This document shows positions 25,511 to 33,751 of a DNA stretch of 64,000 nt, in pieces. A program made the position numbers and the translations under genes. Below the pieces are notes generated by a model, which was not told where the DNA came from, ran no database searches, and saw nothing but the letters and a program-made list of their open reading frames with translations. The DNA is from Thermohalobaculum xanthum. GTDB lineage: Bacteria; Pseudomonadota; Alphaproteobacteria; Rhodobacterales; Rhodobacteraceae. Positions within the stretch are counted from its first letter, which is position 1, and every line of letters begins with the position of its first letter. The stretch is from NCBI RefSeq assembly GCF_016623495.1, contig NZ_JAEHHL010000006.1, forward strand, positions 1-64,000, written 5' to 3'.

Positions 25511-26190
25511 TGGACGAGCAGATTGCCCACATCCTGCGCCGGGCTGCCGGGCTGCCCGAGCGGGAAAGCCCGTTAGCATACTACTATCCCGACGACGAAG
25601 ACCTGCCTTCCATCAGACTTGTAGTGAGCAGCGTCAAGGTGGCGTCCCTTGGCCGCAAGTCGTTCGATGGTAAGCCGCGCGATGCCGAGGCGCAGCTAGA
25701 GGACATGTGGAAATCTGCCCATGCCCTTCACACGCAGATCGCTGCCATGGACAGCTGGATTAGCTCTCAGATTAATCAAGCCGGGTGTCCGTGGCATCAG
25801 GCAGTGCGCGACGCCGAGGAAGCTGGCGATATCCCAGCGCTGCACGAGGCGATGGCGCAACCGCACCCGGCGCAGGAAACGTGGGCCGTTCCTTCCACAA
25901 TCGCCGCGCTAGAGCGATTCATGCAGGCGCTCGTGCCGGTGATCGACCGCGCAGCCGAGGAAGCAGAACGCAAGCAGCAAGGCGGTGCTCCCCACGACGC
26001 ACGTGCGCGACAGGTGGCCCTCGTGGTAGCTCGCTATATCCTCAACGTGACAGGAGACCCGCCAGATAGAGGCGAGGCGTTCAAGGCGTCGCCACTTGCC
26101 GCTGCGCTCCGCGACCTCTTCCCGCTTCTCGGCATCGACACAAAGCCGCGCGAACCGGCGCGATGGGCTGCTGAGCAAGTCGGCGGTTAA
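25510..26190 (+). CDS. Hypothetical protein of the element
   Basis: 226 residues, no recognised family. It is rich in Glu, Asp and Ala, with predicted helical stretches (DAEAQLEDMWKSAHALHTQI, TIAALERFMQALVPVIDRAA) and no membrane segment or signal peptide. The ATG overlaps the integrase stop by one base (TGATG), so the two are translationally coupled. Coupling suggests a role in integration, excision or early replication, but that is inference. Confidence 0.65.
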   Translation: MDEQIAHILRRAAGLPERESPLAYYYPDDEDLPSIRLVVSSVKVASLGRKSFDGKPRDAEAQLEDMWKSAHALHTQIAAMDSWISSQINQAGCPWHQAVRDAEEAGDIPALHEAMAQPHPAQETWAVPSTIAALERFMQALVPVIDRAAEEAERKQQGGAPHDARARQVALVVARYILNVTGDPPDRGEAFKASPLAAALRDLFPLLGIDTKPREPARWAAEQVGG

Positions 26191-26314
26191 AGCAAGGGCC
26201 GTGCCAATTCACTATGTAGAAACCTGCCCGAAAATCTGAGGTTTCTGCACACGCGACTCTCTGAAAATGTGATTAATAAGAATGTCACCCGAAGCAAACG
26301 AACGGAGTGACGCA

Positions 26315-26554
26315 ATGCCGATTTATGATCCAGAAGACGACCCGAACGGTTATCTTCCTTCTCGCAAAGTCAGGAGCCGTTACAACATCAGCGGAATGAC
26401 GCTTGATCGTTGGTCCGGCGACGAAGACCTCGACTTTCCGGCGCCGATATACATCGGGCGCAATCGTTTCTGGTCCATCTCTGAATTGAAGGCGTGGGAA
26501 GCGTCTTTGCCTCGCAACAAAGACCGCTCGCGGCAGGCGGGCGTCGCGGCGTGA
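26315..26554 (+). CDS. AlpA/MerR-like helix-turn-helix regulator
   Basis: Small DNA-binding protein of 79 residues. The fold is recognisable from LPSRKVRSRYNISGMTLDRW (HTH) followed by FPAPIYIGRNRFWSISELKAWE, the wing-like end typical of AlpA and excisionase-type proteins. In P4-like satellites and PICIs, AlpA controls excision and early genes, so this is a candidate excisionase/activator. The ATG at 26315 is preferred for its upstream CGGAG; an in-frame ATG at 26282 is possible. Confidence 0.8.
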   Translation: MPIYDPEDDPNGYLPSRKVRSRYNISGMTLDRWSGDEDLDFPAPIYIGRNRFWSISELKAWEASLPRNKDRSRQAGVAA

Positions 26555-26566
26555 CCGGAAAGAATT

Positions 26567-26591
26567 GGGCCGCTCTTGGCGGGAGCGGCCC
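26567..26591 (+). terminator. Hairpin after the AlpA-like gene
   Basis: Perfect 9-bp stem GGGCCGCTC/GAGCGGCCC with a 7-nt loop, 13 bases past the stop codon. There is no T-run, but an AT-rich stretch follows (26600-26650). Confidence 0.5.
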
Positions 26592-26723
26592 AGGCAGAGT
26601 GTTCACGAAAACTAACAATCAGAACACTAAAGAAAATTGCCATTTTTTTCAAGCAATCGCGCTGATCGTGCGCCTCGACGCGTCGCACATCGCGGCTGGC
26701 TTCCTCGCATGGGGGGGCGCCGC

Positions 26724-27011
26724 GTGAAGGATTGCAAAGCTACCATCGAAACGCTGATCGCCGCCGCTGGCGAGCCCGGCCACCACTCGCCCGGACAGAT
26801 TGCCGAGGGGCTGGCCGCGATCCTGCGTGCGAAGTGGAGCCGCCCGGCGCGGCTCGTCGTTGCCGGTGGCGCAATGCTTTCGCTCGACTACGCCGATCGC
26901 GAGATGCTGGCCGACGCCGCGCTCGACGCCCCGACGTGGGGCGATGCGATAGAGGCTCGGCGCAAGTCGTGGCTTGCCCGCTGGAAGGCCGAGCGGGAGG
27001 GCGGGGCATGA
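26724..27011 (+). CDS. Hypothetical protein of the element
   Basis: 95 residues from the GTG at 26724. No family is recognised. The sequence is helical and basic toward the C-terminus (EARRKSWLARWKAEREGGA). Its stop overlaps the next start (ATGA), coupling it to the DUF3631 ATPase gene. The longer frame upstream to 26637 contains an arginine-rich stretch that looks non-coding, so the GTG is preferred. Confidence 0.6.
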   Translation: MKDCKATIETLIAAAGEPGHHSPGQIAEGLAAILRAKWSRPARLVVAGGAMLSLDYADREMLADAALDAPTWGDAIEARRKSWLARWKAEREGGA

Positions 27012-28354
27012 GTGATTATTGGGACGAGCCCGAGCGCGATCCGCTTGGCGAAGATCCGAAACAGGACGAGCCCGAGACGCCGGATCTGGTGGAGACGCCC
27101 GACCCTTGGCCGAGCGCGGTAAGCGGCCTTGAGTTGGCCGAGGATGTCCGCGCCGCATTCCTGGCGCATGTCGTGTTCCCGAGCGACGCTGACGCCGACG
27201 CGGCGACGCTCTGGGCCTTCGGCACATACTTCATGGGAATTTGGCGGCTGTGGCCGAAACTGCTGGTGCAGTCCCCGGAAAAGCAGTGTGGCAAGTCAAC
27301 GCTCCTTGAGGAAATCGAGGCGCACGTCTGGCGCGGCTACATCACCGCCAACATCACGGCGGCGGCACTGTTTCGCATCATCGAGCAGTGGGAGCCGACG
27401 CTCCTGATCGACGAGGCCGACAGGTTCCTGCGGAACAACGAGGAAGCTAACGGCATCCTCAATGCGGGGCATACCCGCCGCCACGCCCGCGTGATCCGGA
27501 CTGTCGAGGTAAAGGGCAACCATGTGCCCCGCGCTTTCTCTGTCTGGGGCGCGCAGGTGATCGCGACAATCGGATCACAGATGGACACGCTGGAGGATCG
27601 CTCGATCCGGATTGGCCTGCGGCGGCGTCTGTCTTCCGAGAAGGTTGCCAAGCGCCCCACGGACTATTTCGAGCGGCGGCTGATCGTCCGGCGGAAGCTG
27701 GCCCGCTGGGCAGACGATAACCGCATACGGATCGGCGCGCTCGATATGGAAGCGCCGGACTGCGGCAATCATCGGGCGCAGGACAACTGGACGCCGCTCT
27801 TCCGGATCGCCGCAGTCTTGGGTGGCCCGTGGCCCGAGCGAGTGAGCCGGGCTTACCTGCTCAAAGAGGCCAGCGACGGCGAGCGCGATGAACCTGCGGG
27901 CGTGATGCTGCTCCGCGACATCATGGGGCTCTTCGAGGAACGCGGCACGGATCGCCTTCAGTCGGCGGACATCGTGTCCGCACTGGTGGAGATGGAGGAC
28001 CGCCCATGGCCGGAATGGAAGCAGGGCAAGCCGCTCACGGCGAATTCTGTATCCCGGCTGTTGAAGCGCTACGGCATTCGGCCACGCAAGATCCGCTTCG
28101 GCGCGATGTCGTTGAATGGATACGAGCGGGGCGCGATTGAGGCCGCTTTCGTTCGCTACTGCCCTCAAACCAGCCCCCAAACCGGAACACCGGAACAATC
28201 CAACGAAAACAACGGATTAGGTGCGATTCAAACCGGAACAGAAAGCGAGAATGTTCCGGATTGGAATGGCGCTAAACCTCTGAAAACAAACAATTGTTCC
28301 GGTGTTCCGGATGGAATGCGGGGATTGGGGGAAGACTGGGAGGGCTTCGAGTGA
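27008..28354 (+). CDS. DUF3631-domain ATPase, replication-type protein
   Basis: 448 residues. It has a P-loop SPEKQCGKSTLL (about 89-100) and a Walker B acidic motif TLLIDEADRF (about 135-144), followed by the DUF3631 region with RSIRIGLRRR. Proteins of this type sit where the primase/helicase lies in phages and satellites and probably drive element replication. The C-terminal 80 residues are low-complexity (Asn, Gln, Thr, Gly rich), probably a disordered tail. No primase TOPRIM or DnaG motif is evident, so it is the helicase-like half only. Its start overlaps the upstream stop and its own stop overlaps the next GTG. Confidence 0.82.
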   Translation: MSDYWDEPERDPLGEDPKQDEPETPDLVETPDPWPSAVSGLELAEDVRAAFLAHVVFPSDADADAATLWAFGTYFMGIWRLWPKLLVQSPEKQCGKSTLLEEIEAHVWRGYITANITAAALFRIIEQWEPTLLIDEADRFLRNNEEANGILNAGHTRRHARVIRTVEVKGNHVPRAFSVWGAQVIATIGSQMDTLEDRSIRIGLRRRLSSEKVAKRPTDYFERRLIVRRKLARWADDNRIRIGALDMEAPDCGNHRAQDNWTPLFRIAAVLGGPWPERVSRAYLLKEASDGERDEPAGVMLLRDIMGLFEERGTDRLQSADIVSALVEMEDRPWPEWKQGKPLTANSVSRLLKRYGIRPRKIRFGAMSLNGYERGAIEAAFVRYCPQTSPQTGTPEQSNENNGLGAIQTGTESENVPDWNGAKPLKTNNCSGVPDGMRGLGEDWEGFE

Positions 28355-28620
28355 ACGCGCCCGACCCCCGGCTAATCTGGGATGACACCGACACCCCGGC
28401 GGTGATGGCCCGGCGGCTGTGGTCGCAGGTGCTCTTGGCCGCCATCGAAGACGCCTTGCACCCGGCAACCGCCATGCGCCCGAGCCAAGGGCAATCCATC
28501 GCGTGGTTTCGCTCTCGCGACTTCGCGGAAGTTTGCAGCCTCGCCGGGCTCGACGCGCAAGCCGTTCTCGACCGGCTGCGCCCTCACCTCATCAAAGCTG
28601 AAAAGGAGACCTCGAAATGA
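28351..28620 (+). CDS. Small hypothetical protein of the element
   Basis: 89 residues from a GTG that overlaps the ATPase stop (GTGA). No family is recognised. It has an amphipathic start (VMARRLWSQVLLAAIEDAL) and ends in a Lys-rich tail. Because it is coupled to the replication ATPase on one side and to another small gene on the other, it is probably part of the replication module. Confidence 0.6.
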   Translation: MNAPDPRLIWDDTDTPAVMARRLWSQVLLAAIEDALHPATAMRPSQGQSIAWFRSRDFAEVCSLAGLDAQAVLDRLRPHLIKAEKETSK

Positions 28621-28841
28621 CCCACGAAGAACTCCTCACCGGCGCGCGGCAGCGCCTTCAGGACACGGCGGGAAAGCTGTGCAAGTTGCTCGACCCGCTC
28701 GACGTGGCGGGCTCCTTCCTGGCCATCGGGGCGGTGCTTCTGGTCGCGGCCATCGGCCCGGAAAAGGCGGCGGAATACCTGCGCGAACTCTCAGACGAAA
28801 TCCTCGCGAAGGAAGGCGGGGGCAGCGATGCGCTGCACTAA
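28617..28841 (+). CDS. Small hypothetical protein of the element
   Basis: 74 residues, ATG overlapping the previous stop (ATGA). A central hydrophobic segment (VAGSFLAIGAVLLVAAIG) could be one membrane helix; the C-terminus is acidic (EYLRELSDEILAKEGGG). No family is recognised. It could be a small membrane protein. Confidence 0.55.
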   Translation: MTHEELLTGARQRLQDTAGKLCKLLDPLDVAGSFLAIGAVLLVAAIGPEKAAEYLRELSDEILAKEGGGSDALH

Positions 28842-29136
28842 GGCCGAGCAGGCACGGACGCGGGCGGCGCTCCGGCTGCGCGTTGCGGACTTGCTCGACC
28901 ACATCGCGAAAGAGACGGGCGACGGGCGATACAGGCGCGCGGCTGGGCATGTGCTGGGCGGCAAGGGCGGCAGACCGCCGGTAGACGACGCGGCGGCCCT
29001 GCGGCTCGCTCAGGCGCTATGCGCGGACGGCACGTCCAAGCGCGCGGCGGCGCTCACAGTTGCCCGCATCTATTCGGCGGCTGGCAATGTCACAGCAATG
29101 GCCGAGCGCATCCGAAAAAAGCTAGGACGGAAATAG
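28828..29136 (+). CDS. Small basic hypothetical protein of the element
   Basis: 102 residues overlapping the previous gene by 14 bases. It is very rich in Ala and Arg (TRAALRLRVADLLDHIAKE, SKRAAALTVARIYSAAGN, MAERIRKKLGRK), which suggests a DNA-binding helical protein. The GRPPVDDAAALRLAQAL stretch could form an HTH. No family is recognised. It ends the ATGA-coupled run that started at 26724. Confidence 0.55.
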   Translation: MRCTKAEQARTRAALRLRVADLLDHIAKETGDGRYRRAAGHVLGGKGGRPPVDDAAALRLAQALCADGTSKRAAALTVARIYSAAGNVTAMAERIRKKLGRK

Positions 29137-29236
29137 AAAAATCCCACGATACTGCGCGCACCGTGGGCTATAGTTGCTTTGACTGAAATCACGGCCCGTC
29201 GAGACGACGACGCCAAGCTCACAGAGAGAATATACG

Positions 29237-30409
29237 ATGTCTGAGACTGCAAAGCTAATTCAGGAAATTGGCGTCGCCTTCGAGGAATTCAAATCCGGCT
29301 ACAATGCCCGCCTTGACGACCTCGAAAAAATCGCGGCCCGCCCGGCGCTCAAGGAAACTTCGGGCGAAATCCTGACCGGCGGCCAGAAAGAGCACGTTGA
29401 CGCGTTCTCGCGCTGGCTCAAGAACCCGCACAGCCCCGAGACGAAAGCGCACCTCGCGCAGTTCGACACGAAGGCGGCATCGGGTCTCAGCGAAGGCGCG
29501 GGCGGCTTCCTGGTGCCTGAATTCCTGTTTCGCCAGATTGAATCGCGCGTTCAGGACGTGAACCCGTTTCGCGGTCTCGTCCGGGTTATCGGCGCATCGT
29601 CTGGCGACATCCGGCTTCCGGTGAACAACAACGACGCGGGCGTCGGATGGGTTGGCGAGGGCGACACGCGCACCGCGACCGCCGAGCCGACTGGCGCGCA
29701 GCGCACGCCGACAACGGGCACGATTTATGGCTACGTCTCGTCGTCGGAAGAGCTGATTTATGACAGCGCTTTCGACGTTCGTAGCTGGTTTGTCGAGGCC
29801 GTGGGCGACGCCCTCGCGAATGCCGAGGCCGAGGCCATCGTTACCGGCAACGGCACGAAGAAACCGACTGGCTTCCTGAACGCTACGCCCGAGGCGGTGG
29901 GCGACAACGACAGCCCGGCGCGGACGGTTGGCGCGCTCGAATACATCGCGACCGGCACGCTGGGCGCGTTCGTGGCGAACAACGCGGGCTCGCCCTACAC
30001 CTGTCCCGAGGATGTCTTCGCGGATGTGGCCTATCGGGTGCGCTCCCAGTATCGCGCGAACGGCACCTGGGTCATGTCGTCTTCGACGGCGGCGGCGGTG
30101 CGCAAGCTTCGCGACAGCGACAACCGCTCGTTCTGGGTCGATAGCATGGCGATGGGCACGCCCCCGATGCTCTTGGGCCGCCCGGTTGTCATCGCCGAGC
30201 AGATGCCCGCCATCGGCGCGAACAGCTACTCCATCGCCTTCGGCGATTGGCGGCGCGCCTACACGCTCGTGGAACTCGGCGGGCTGCGGATTACCGTCGA
30301 TGACAACATCACCACCCCCGGCCAGGTGAAGTTCTACATCAGGCGGCGTCTCGGCGGCATCACCGTGAATGACGATGCGGTCAAGCTGATGAAGTTCGCC
30401 GCGTCGTGA
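29237..30409 (+). CDS. HK97-fold phage major capsid protein
   Basis: Major capsid protein of 390 residues. The N-terminal 80 residues are a helical delta/scaffold-like region (IGVAFEEFKSGYNARLDDLEKI), after which the HK97 fold begins (GLSEGAGGFLVPEFLFRQIESRVQD). Later landmarks are the E-loop/P-domain region, NAEAEAIVTGNGTKKPTGFL, and a C-terminal GGITVNDDAVKLMKFAAS typical of this family. Length is usual. No head maturation protease or portal gene is beside it, so delta-domain removal would need a helper phage or does not occur. It is 100 bases downstream of the replication run. Confidence 0.93.
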   Translation: MSETAKLIQEIGVAFEEFKSGYNARLDDLEKIAARPALKETSGEILTGGQKEHVDAFSRWLKNPHSPETKAHLAQFDTKAASGLSEGAGGFLVPEFLFRQIESRVQDVNPFRGLVRVIGASSGDIRLPVNNNDAGVGWVGEGDTRTATAEPTGAQRTPTTGTIYGYVSSSEELIYDSAFDVRSWFVEAVGDALANAEAEAIVTGNGTKKPTGFLNATPEAVGDNDSPARTVGALEYIATGTLGAFVANNAGSPYTCPEDVFADVAYRVRSQYRANGTWVMSSSTAAAVRKLRDSDNRSFWVDSMAMGTPPMLLGRPVVIAEQMPAIGANSYSIAFGDWRRAYTLVELGGLRITVDDNITTPGQVKFYIRRRLGGITVNDDAVKLMKFAAS

Positions 30410-30415
30410 TGAATT

Positions 30416-30448
30416 CCGGGGGCGGCTTATCGGTTGCCATGCCCCCGG
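30416..30448 (+). terminator. Hairpin after the capsid gene
   Basis: Stem CCGGGGGC/GCCCCCGG (8 bp) separated by 17 bases, just past the capsid stop codon. No T-run follows; it may be a weak terminator or 3' protective structure. The remaining bases to 30697 hold no gene I can support. Confidence 0.4.
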
Positions 30449-30697
30449 TTGCGGCCGCACCTCGCGCTCCTGTGCGCGGCCGCGCTTCCCGCCTGCTGGC
30501 ACCTCACCCGGCAGGCGGGCTTTCCTTCGGGGCCACTCGGAGACGGCGACCACGGCCAGCCGAAAAACGAAAAGCGGAATGTGCGGCCCCAAGCCTCTTC
30601 TTGAGCATTCAATTCCGCATGGCCGAGCGAGCGGCGAGGCACGGCGACACGGCAGCGCAAGGCTGCACGACGCTCCCCTCGCGGCCCGCGACCCAAC

Positions 30698-30958
30698 ATG
30701 AGGCAGGGAATGGAAAGTAACCCGATTTGGACGACCAAGCGGCTCAGCGAAGACGAGAAGAAAGCACTACGCCGAGGCACCGGCGTCCGCGTCATCACGG
30801 CAAACGAGGCTGCCGTCATGCTGCAAATGGCCGAGGGCCTGCTCAAGCCGGAAGGCGAGGAATACTCAAGCGTTGGCGCGCGCGTGCGCGACATTCAAGA
30901 CGCTTGGCGCAAGGGCAAGCCGACACCCCGCCCGAAGTTCAGCGGGCGCGATGCATGA
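30698..30958 (+). CDS. Small hypothetical protein of the element
   Basis: 86 residues (or 82 from the ATG at 30710). It is soluble and charged (WTTKRLSEDEKKALRRGTGVRVITANEAAVMLQM), with no recognised family. Its stop overlaps the next start (ATGA). Position directly after the capsid gene could mean a head-completion or regulatory role, but the sequence gives no support. Confidence 0.55.
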   Translation: MRQGMESNPIWTTKRLSEDEKKALRRGTGVRVITANEAAVMLQMAEGLLKPEGEEYSSVGARVRDIQDAWRKGKPTPRPKFSGRDA

Positions 30959-31182
30959 GCGGCGAGACCTCAGACGATTACGCACGCATCGTTTGGGCCG
31001 ATGGCAATCATCGGATAATCCGCTGCCGGTCGGATCTTCAGTGGATTATCCAAAGACGCGAGCGGGGAAATGCGTCCCGCCCATGGCGTGCAACCGCGTT
31101 CGTGGTAAACCCGCGCAATCTGCGCAACTTCGCTCCATTGCCCGATGAAGTGCTAGCCCCGCTTCTGAAAAAGCGGGGCTAG
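30955..31182 (+). CDS. Small hypothetical protein of the element
   Basis: 75 residues, ATG overlapping the previous stop. The opening MSGETSDDYARIVWADGNHRI leads into a region with LQWIIQRRERG and a basic tail ending KKRG. No family is recognised. Its last codons lie inside the 3' arm of a perfect hairpin (31153-31182), so translation of the stop region and hairpin formation would exclude each other. Confidence 0.55.
   Translation: MSGETSDDYARIVWADGNHRIIRCRSDLQWIIQRRERGNASRPWRATAFVVNPRNLRNFAPLPDEVLAPLLKKRG
31153..31182 (+). terminator. Perfect 12-bp hairpin overlapping a stop codon
   Basis: CTAGCCCCGCTT pairs with AAGCGGGGCTAG across a 6-nt loop. The 3' arm ends with the TAG of the upstream gene. 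No T-run follows, so it may act in both directions against the minus-strand gene at 31219-31557. Confidence 0.6.
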
Positions 31183-31218
31183 ACTGATAGTCCATGACAA
31201 GGCTGGTGCGAGAAACGG

Positions 31219-31557
31219 TTACTGTTTCTTTGCAGTCATCTCAGCTGCAGGAAGACGATCCCGTCTGCCATCGAGAATGGATAGGCTATTTAGTATCCGA
31301 CCGATGGCGGCGTTGATTACAACGTCCCCACCATCGGCGACCAGGTCGCCGCTACATGTCACCTTGCCATTGACGGAAAGGTCTGACTCGTCGCACGTGC
31401 AGCCCTCGTATTTCTCAGTCAAAGCTTTGCAACATTCGCCGCCATCGATGACCACACCTTCACCAGCTGTGCAGGTTGCGGTCCCCGCGACGGCAAAGCC
31501 TGCAGTGCCGATCATCACGAAGATGAATGCAAGCGGTGAGATTGATTTCCACAGCAT
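31219..31557 (-). CDS. Exported Cys-rich protein, element cargo
   Basis: 112 residues with a clear signal peptide (WKSISPLAFIFVMIGTAGFAVAG) and seven cysteines after it (TATCTAGEG, GGECCKAL, YEGCTCDES, KVTCSGD). The mature protein is acidic and repeat-like, with a C-terminal basic RRDRLP. It is on the strand opposite to the rest of the central genes and is less GC-rich, which suggests a separately acquired moron. No family is recognised. It could be a secreted or periplasmic protein bearing on phage or host surface interactions. Confidence 0.65.
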   Translation of the reverse strand: MLWKSISPLAFIFVMIGTAGFAVAGTATCTAGEGVVIDGGECCKALTEKYEGCTCDESDLSVNGKVTCSGDLVADGGDVVINAAIGRILNSLSILDGRRDRLPAAEMTAKKQ

Positions 31558-32052
31558 GTCTCATTCCTCACTAGTGTATCGCCAGATGCTTTGCGCGTCA
31601 TTCGCGCAATATCTCGCGCGTCAAGATAGAAAACACGATAAATACCCGAAGCGATCGAGTCGTTTTTTGAAAGTCATTTACAGATTTTTACACATTAACA
31701 TACATCATGGCTTCTCATCTGTGAGCAAAGTCACATGATTTTAGGCGCTGACTTCTTCACCGCGCAATCAATTGAACGGTGTCATGTCCGTTGGAGAGTT
31801 TTAGAACCCGTCAGGTCGCCAACCGGTGGCACAATGGAATGAAGTTCAAGATGGCTTCGATCGTACCGCACAGCGATGCGATACGTCTTGAGTAGGTGGA
31901 TATATGGGCAACGATGATGGCTGTGCGCGGTGCGCTTTACGGAGCCAATCGGCTTCTTTGGGTGGGGGGCTCGTTTCGCTGGGCCTAGGCGCCCGGCGAC
32001 CGTCACCCGCAAAAAGCGCGCGTTTCCACAAAACAGAAAAATGAGGTGAGCA
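31558..32052. other. AT-richer non-coding stretch of the element
   Basis: About 495 bases without a supported gene. The left third is AT-rich (31610-31740) and probably holds the promoter of the minus-strand cargo gene. At 31790-31915, minus strand, a frame reads KTYRIAVRYDRSHLELHS, resembling the C-terminal end of IS5-type transposases (RRIATRYDK), so an IS remnant is possible. The right part precedes the terminase small-subunit gene, where a packaging site would be expected. Confidence 0.4.
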
Positions 32053-32430
32053 TTGCCTAGACGCAGAAAGCCGCTTGCCGTCGCCAGTGTCACGGGCGCG
32101 GACGTTAAGAACCCTCAGCGGTATTCTGGCCGCTCGAATCTGAAGGTTGCGCCCCTCGGGGAGCCGCCGAAGCGGTTGAGCGATGCCGAGCGGGACGCAT
32201 GGCTGGAGCTTGCGGACGAAATGCCCTGGCTTGCGCATTCGGACAGGAAGATTGTCGAGGTGGCCGCGAAGCTGACTGTGCGCCTCGCGGCAGACACCGA
32301 CATGGGCGTGAACGCGCTGGCACAGTTGCGCATGTGCCTGTCGTCAATGGGCGGCACTCCTGCCGACCGCAGCAAGGTTGTATTGCCCGATGACGAGGAC
32401 GACGACCCGCTTGCCGAGTTTCTGAATTGA
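32053..32430 (+). CDS. P27-type phage terminase small subunit
   Basis: 125 residues starting at a TTG with AGGTGAG just upstream. The N-terminus is basic (PRRRKPLAVASVTGADVKNPQRY). The middle has the P27-family pattern: PKRLSDAERDAWLELADEMPWLAHSDRKIVEVAAKL, then LSSMGGTPADRSKV, matching the LGLTPxxRxKV end motif. The terminase small subunit recognises packaging sites and directs a large subunit, but none is encoded in the element. It could redirect a helper's large terminase, as in PICIs. The TTG start is less certain than the family. Confidence 0.72.
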   Translation: MPRRRKPLAVASVTGADVKNPQRYSGRSNLKVAPLGEPPKRLSDAERDAWLELADEMPWLAHSDRKIVEVAAKLTVRLAADTDMGVNALAQLRMCLSSMGGTPADRSKVVLPDDEDDDPLAEFLN

Positions 32431-32673
32431 CCGGGGGGGTGGGTTAATCCTTCCGGCCCAGCGTCCGGGCAACCGCCACACCCGAGGGACAGAAACGCTA
32501 ACCCAGAAAAATCGACGGTGTTCGCTGTTCCAGGCCTCAGCCTCGGCGAGTCCTGCGCGCAACACGGACACGCGCGCGAGTGCTTGTTCTGGCGACGTGC
32601 CCGGCCATCGCGTTGACCTGACCCGTGTTGAAGTTCACCTTCATTGGAACGATTTTGGGGTGGGGCAAAGAAC

Positions 32674-33069
32674 ATGGACAATCAAGCTACGACCGCGACC
32701 GGTAAACCTCATGAAGAGGTTCCGCTTACGCTCAAGGATGACAACGCTGTAGAGAGGCTGCGCGCCTCTCGGGTGAAATACCGGCAGAATCTCGAGATTG
32801 ACGCGAAGAAGTCTGGCGCCGAATGGCTGATGTCATTTGCGAGCTACGAGCAGATCATGTTTCTGCACGCCGTAAAGGCTGGCAAACATAAAGATGGCCG
32901 TGAAATGCAACTCGACAATGCTGTTGTGCTCTTCGATGAGATCGACAGGCAGATCCCGCGGGTCTCGAAAGTCGCGAGCTGGTCGAGAGATGATATCTGG
33001 CTGGAAGCCTTCATAAACGGCGCCCTGGAGCGCTGGAGCGAATTCTCCGACAAGGTTGAAAACGCCTAA
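32674..33069 (+). CDS. Hypothetical protein of the element
   Basis: 131 residues, no recognised family. It is soluble and mostly helical (NAVERLRASRVKYRQNLEIDAKKSGAEWLMSFASYEQIMFLHAV), ending FSDKVENA. Its first residues are polar and the ATG at 32674 is the best start in a region of low coding signal. It shows no membrane or secretion feature. Role unknown; the position beside the terminase small subunit could imply regulation of packaging or superinfection control. Confidence 0.55.
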   Translation: MDNQATTATGKPHEEVPLTLKDDNAVERLRASRVKYRQNLEIDAKKSGAEWLMSFASYEQIMFLHAVKAGKHKDGREMQLDNAVVLFDEIDRQIPRVSKVASWSRDDIWLEAFINGALERWSEFSDKVENA

Positions 33070-33469
33070 CGCGGTTTGGTCCGCAATCAGCGTTAACGAA
33101 GCCTTAAGCCATCATCTGCCTTCGTAACGCGCGGCCACCCTCGTAGGAGATCAAGGGCAGCCGCGGCACGCCACGCGAGCAGAACACGCCACCGATACGC
33201 AAGCAAGCTGGTGGCGTGTTCATTCGACAGACTGCGCTTGTCAAATCCGCGGCGGGTTTGCGTCCTCTTTTTGACGCCTCAAGAGGCGAGCTAGGCGCAT
33301 GACGAGGCGCCAGACGCTCGGATATTTTCCGTTCGGGCGCGACCGATCTAAACACCGCCTCAAGGCAGGCCGAAGTTTGTCCACCTCGATCGCGCCCCCG
33401 CGCGCGCGAGGCGTAAACTTATCTGTTGGTAAGGTTGCCGTGTGCAACGTTGTCAGCCATTGTCCATGC
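33070..33469. other. Non-coding stretch with a large inverted repeat
   Basis: 400 bases without a supported gene. A perfect 12-bp inverted repeat (33182-33193 with 33210-33221, 16-nt spacer) is the main feature. Origin, packaging or regulatory roles are possible. Confidence 0.5.
33182..33221. repeat. Perfect 12-bp inverted repeat with 16-nt spacer
   Basis: GAACACGCCACC and its exact complement GGTGGCGTGTTC flank a 16-nt spacer. No T-run lies on either side, so it is not a typical terminator. Confidence 0.8.
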
Positions 33470-33739
33470 ATGGGCCGGGGACTCTCACCACTACAACGCG
33501 AAATCCTCGAAGTGTTGGCGCAGTTTCCAGAATGTCCCGAGTCGGGCATCGTCAACGTTAAGTGCTGGCCGCGACCGACGGACGTTATCCTGGCGCTAGG
33601 CCGCGAGCCGACAAATTCTAACCGCAACACAGTGAGCAAGGCTCTTAGGTCTCTTTGCGCTCGCGGGCTCGTCGTGCCGCTTCGCGCGGAATTGCCAAGC
33701 CCGGGCAATGGATATCGCTACGCATTGCGAGCTAGCTAA
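33470..33739 (+). CDS. Winged-helix-like small protein of the element
   Basis: 89 residues from the ATG at 33470. The sequence GLSPLQREILEVLAQFPECPESG, then TNSNRNTVSKALRSLCARGLVVPLR, fits a winged HTH (recognition helix around RNTVSKALRSL, wing GNGYRYAL). It probably binds DNA and regulates element genes. A longer frame begins at 33299, but its start region lacks a ribosome binding site and is low in coding character. Confidence 0.6.
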   Translation: MGRGLSPLQREILEVLAQFPECPESGIVNVKCWPRPTDVILALGREPTNSNRNTVSKALRSLCARGLVVPLRAELPSPGNGYRYALRAS

Positions 33740-33751
33740 AATGGCTGAATG

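Noticed and set aside
28617-28841. Small gene as a holin
   Set aside because: One hydrophobic stretch is compatible with a membrane protein, but there is no lysin gene next to it and no holin-type layout.
31782-32093. 103-residue minus-strand frame overlapping the terminase start
   Set aside because: No start signal or signal peptide, and it overlaps the terminase start. Only a short part resembles a transposase end, so it is noted as a possible remnant and not as a gene.
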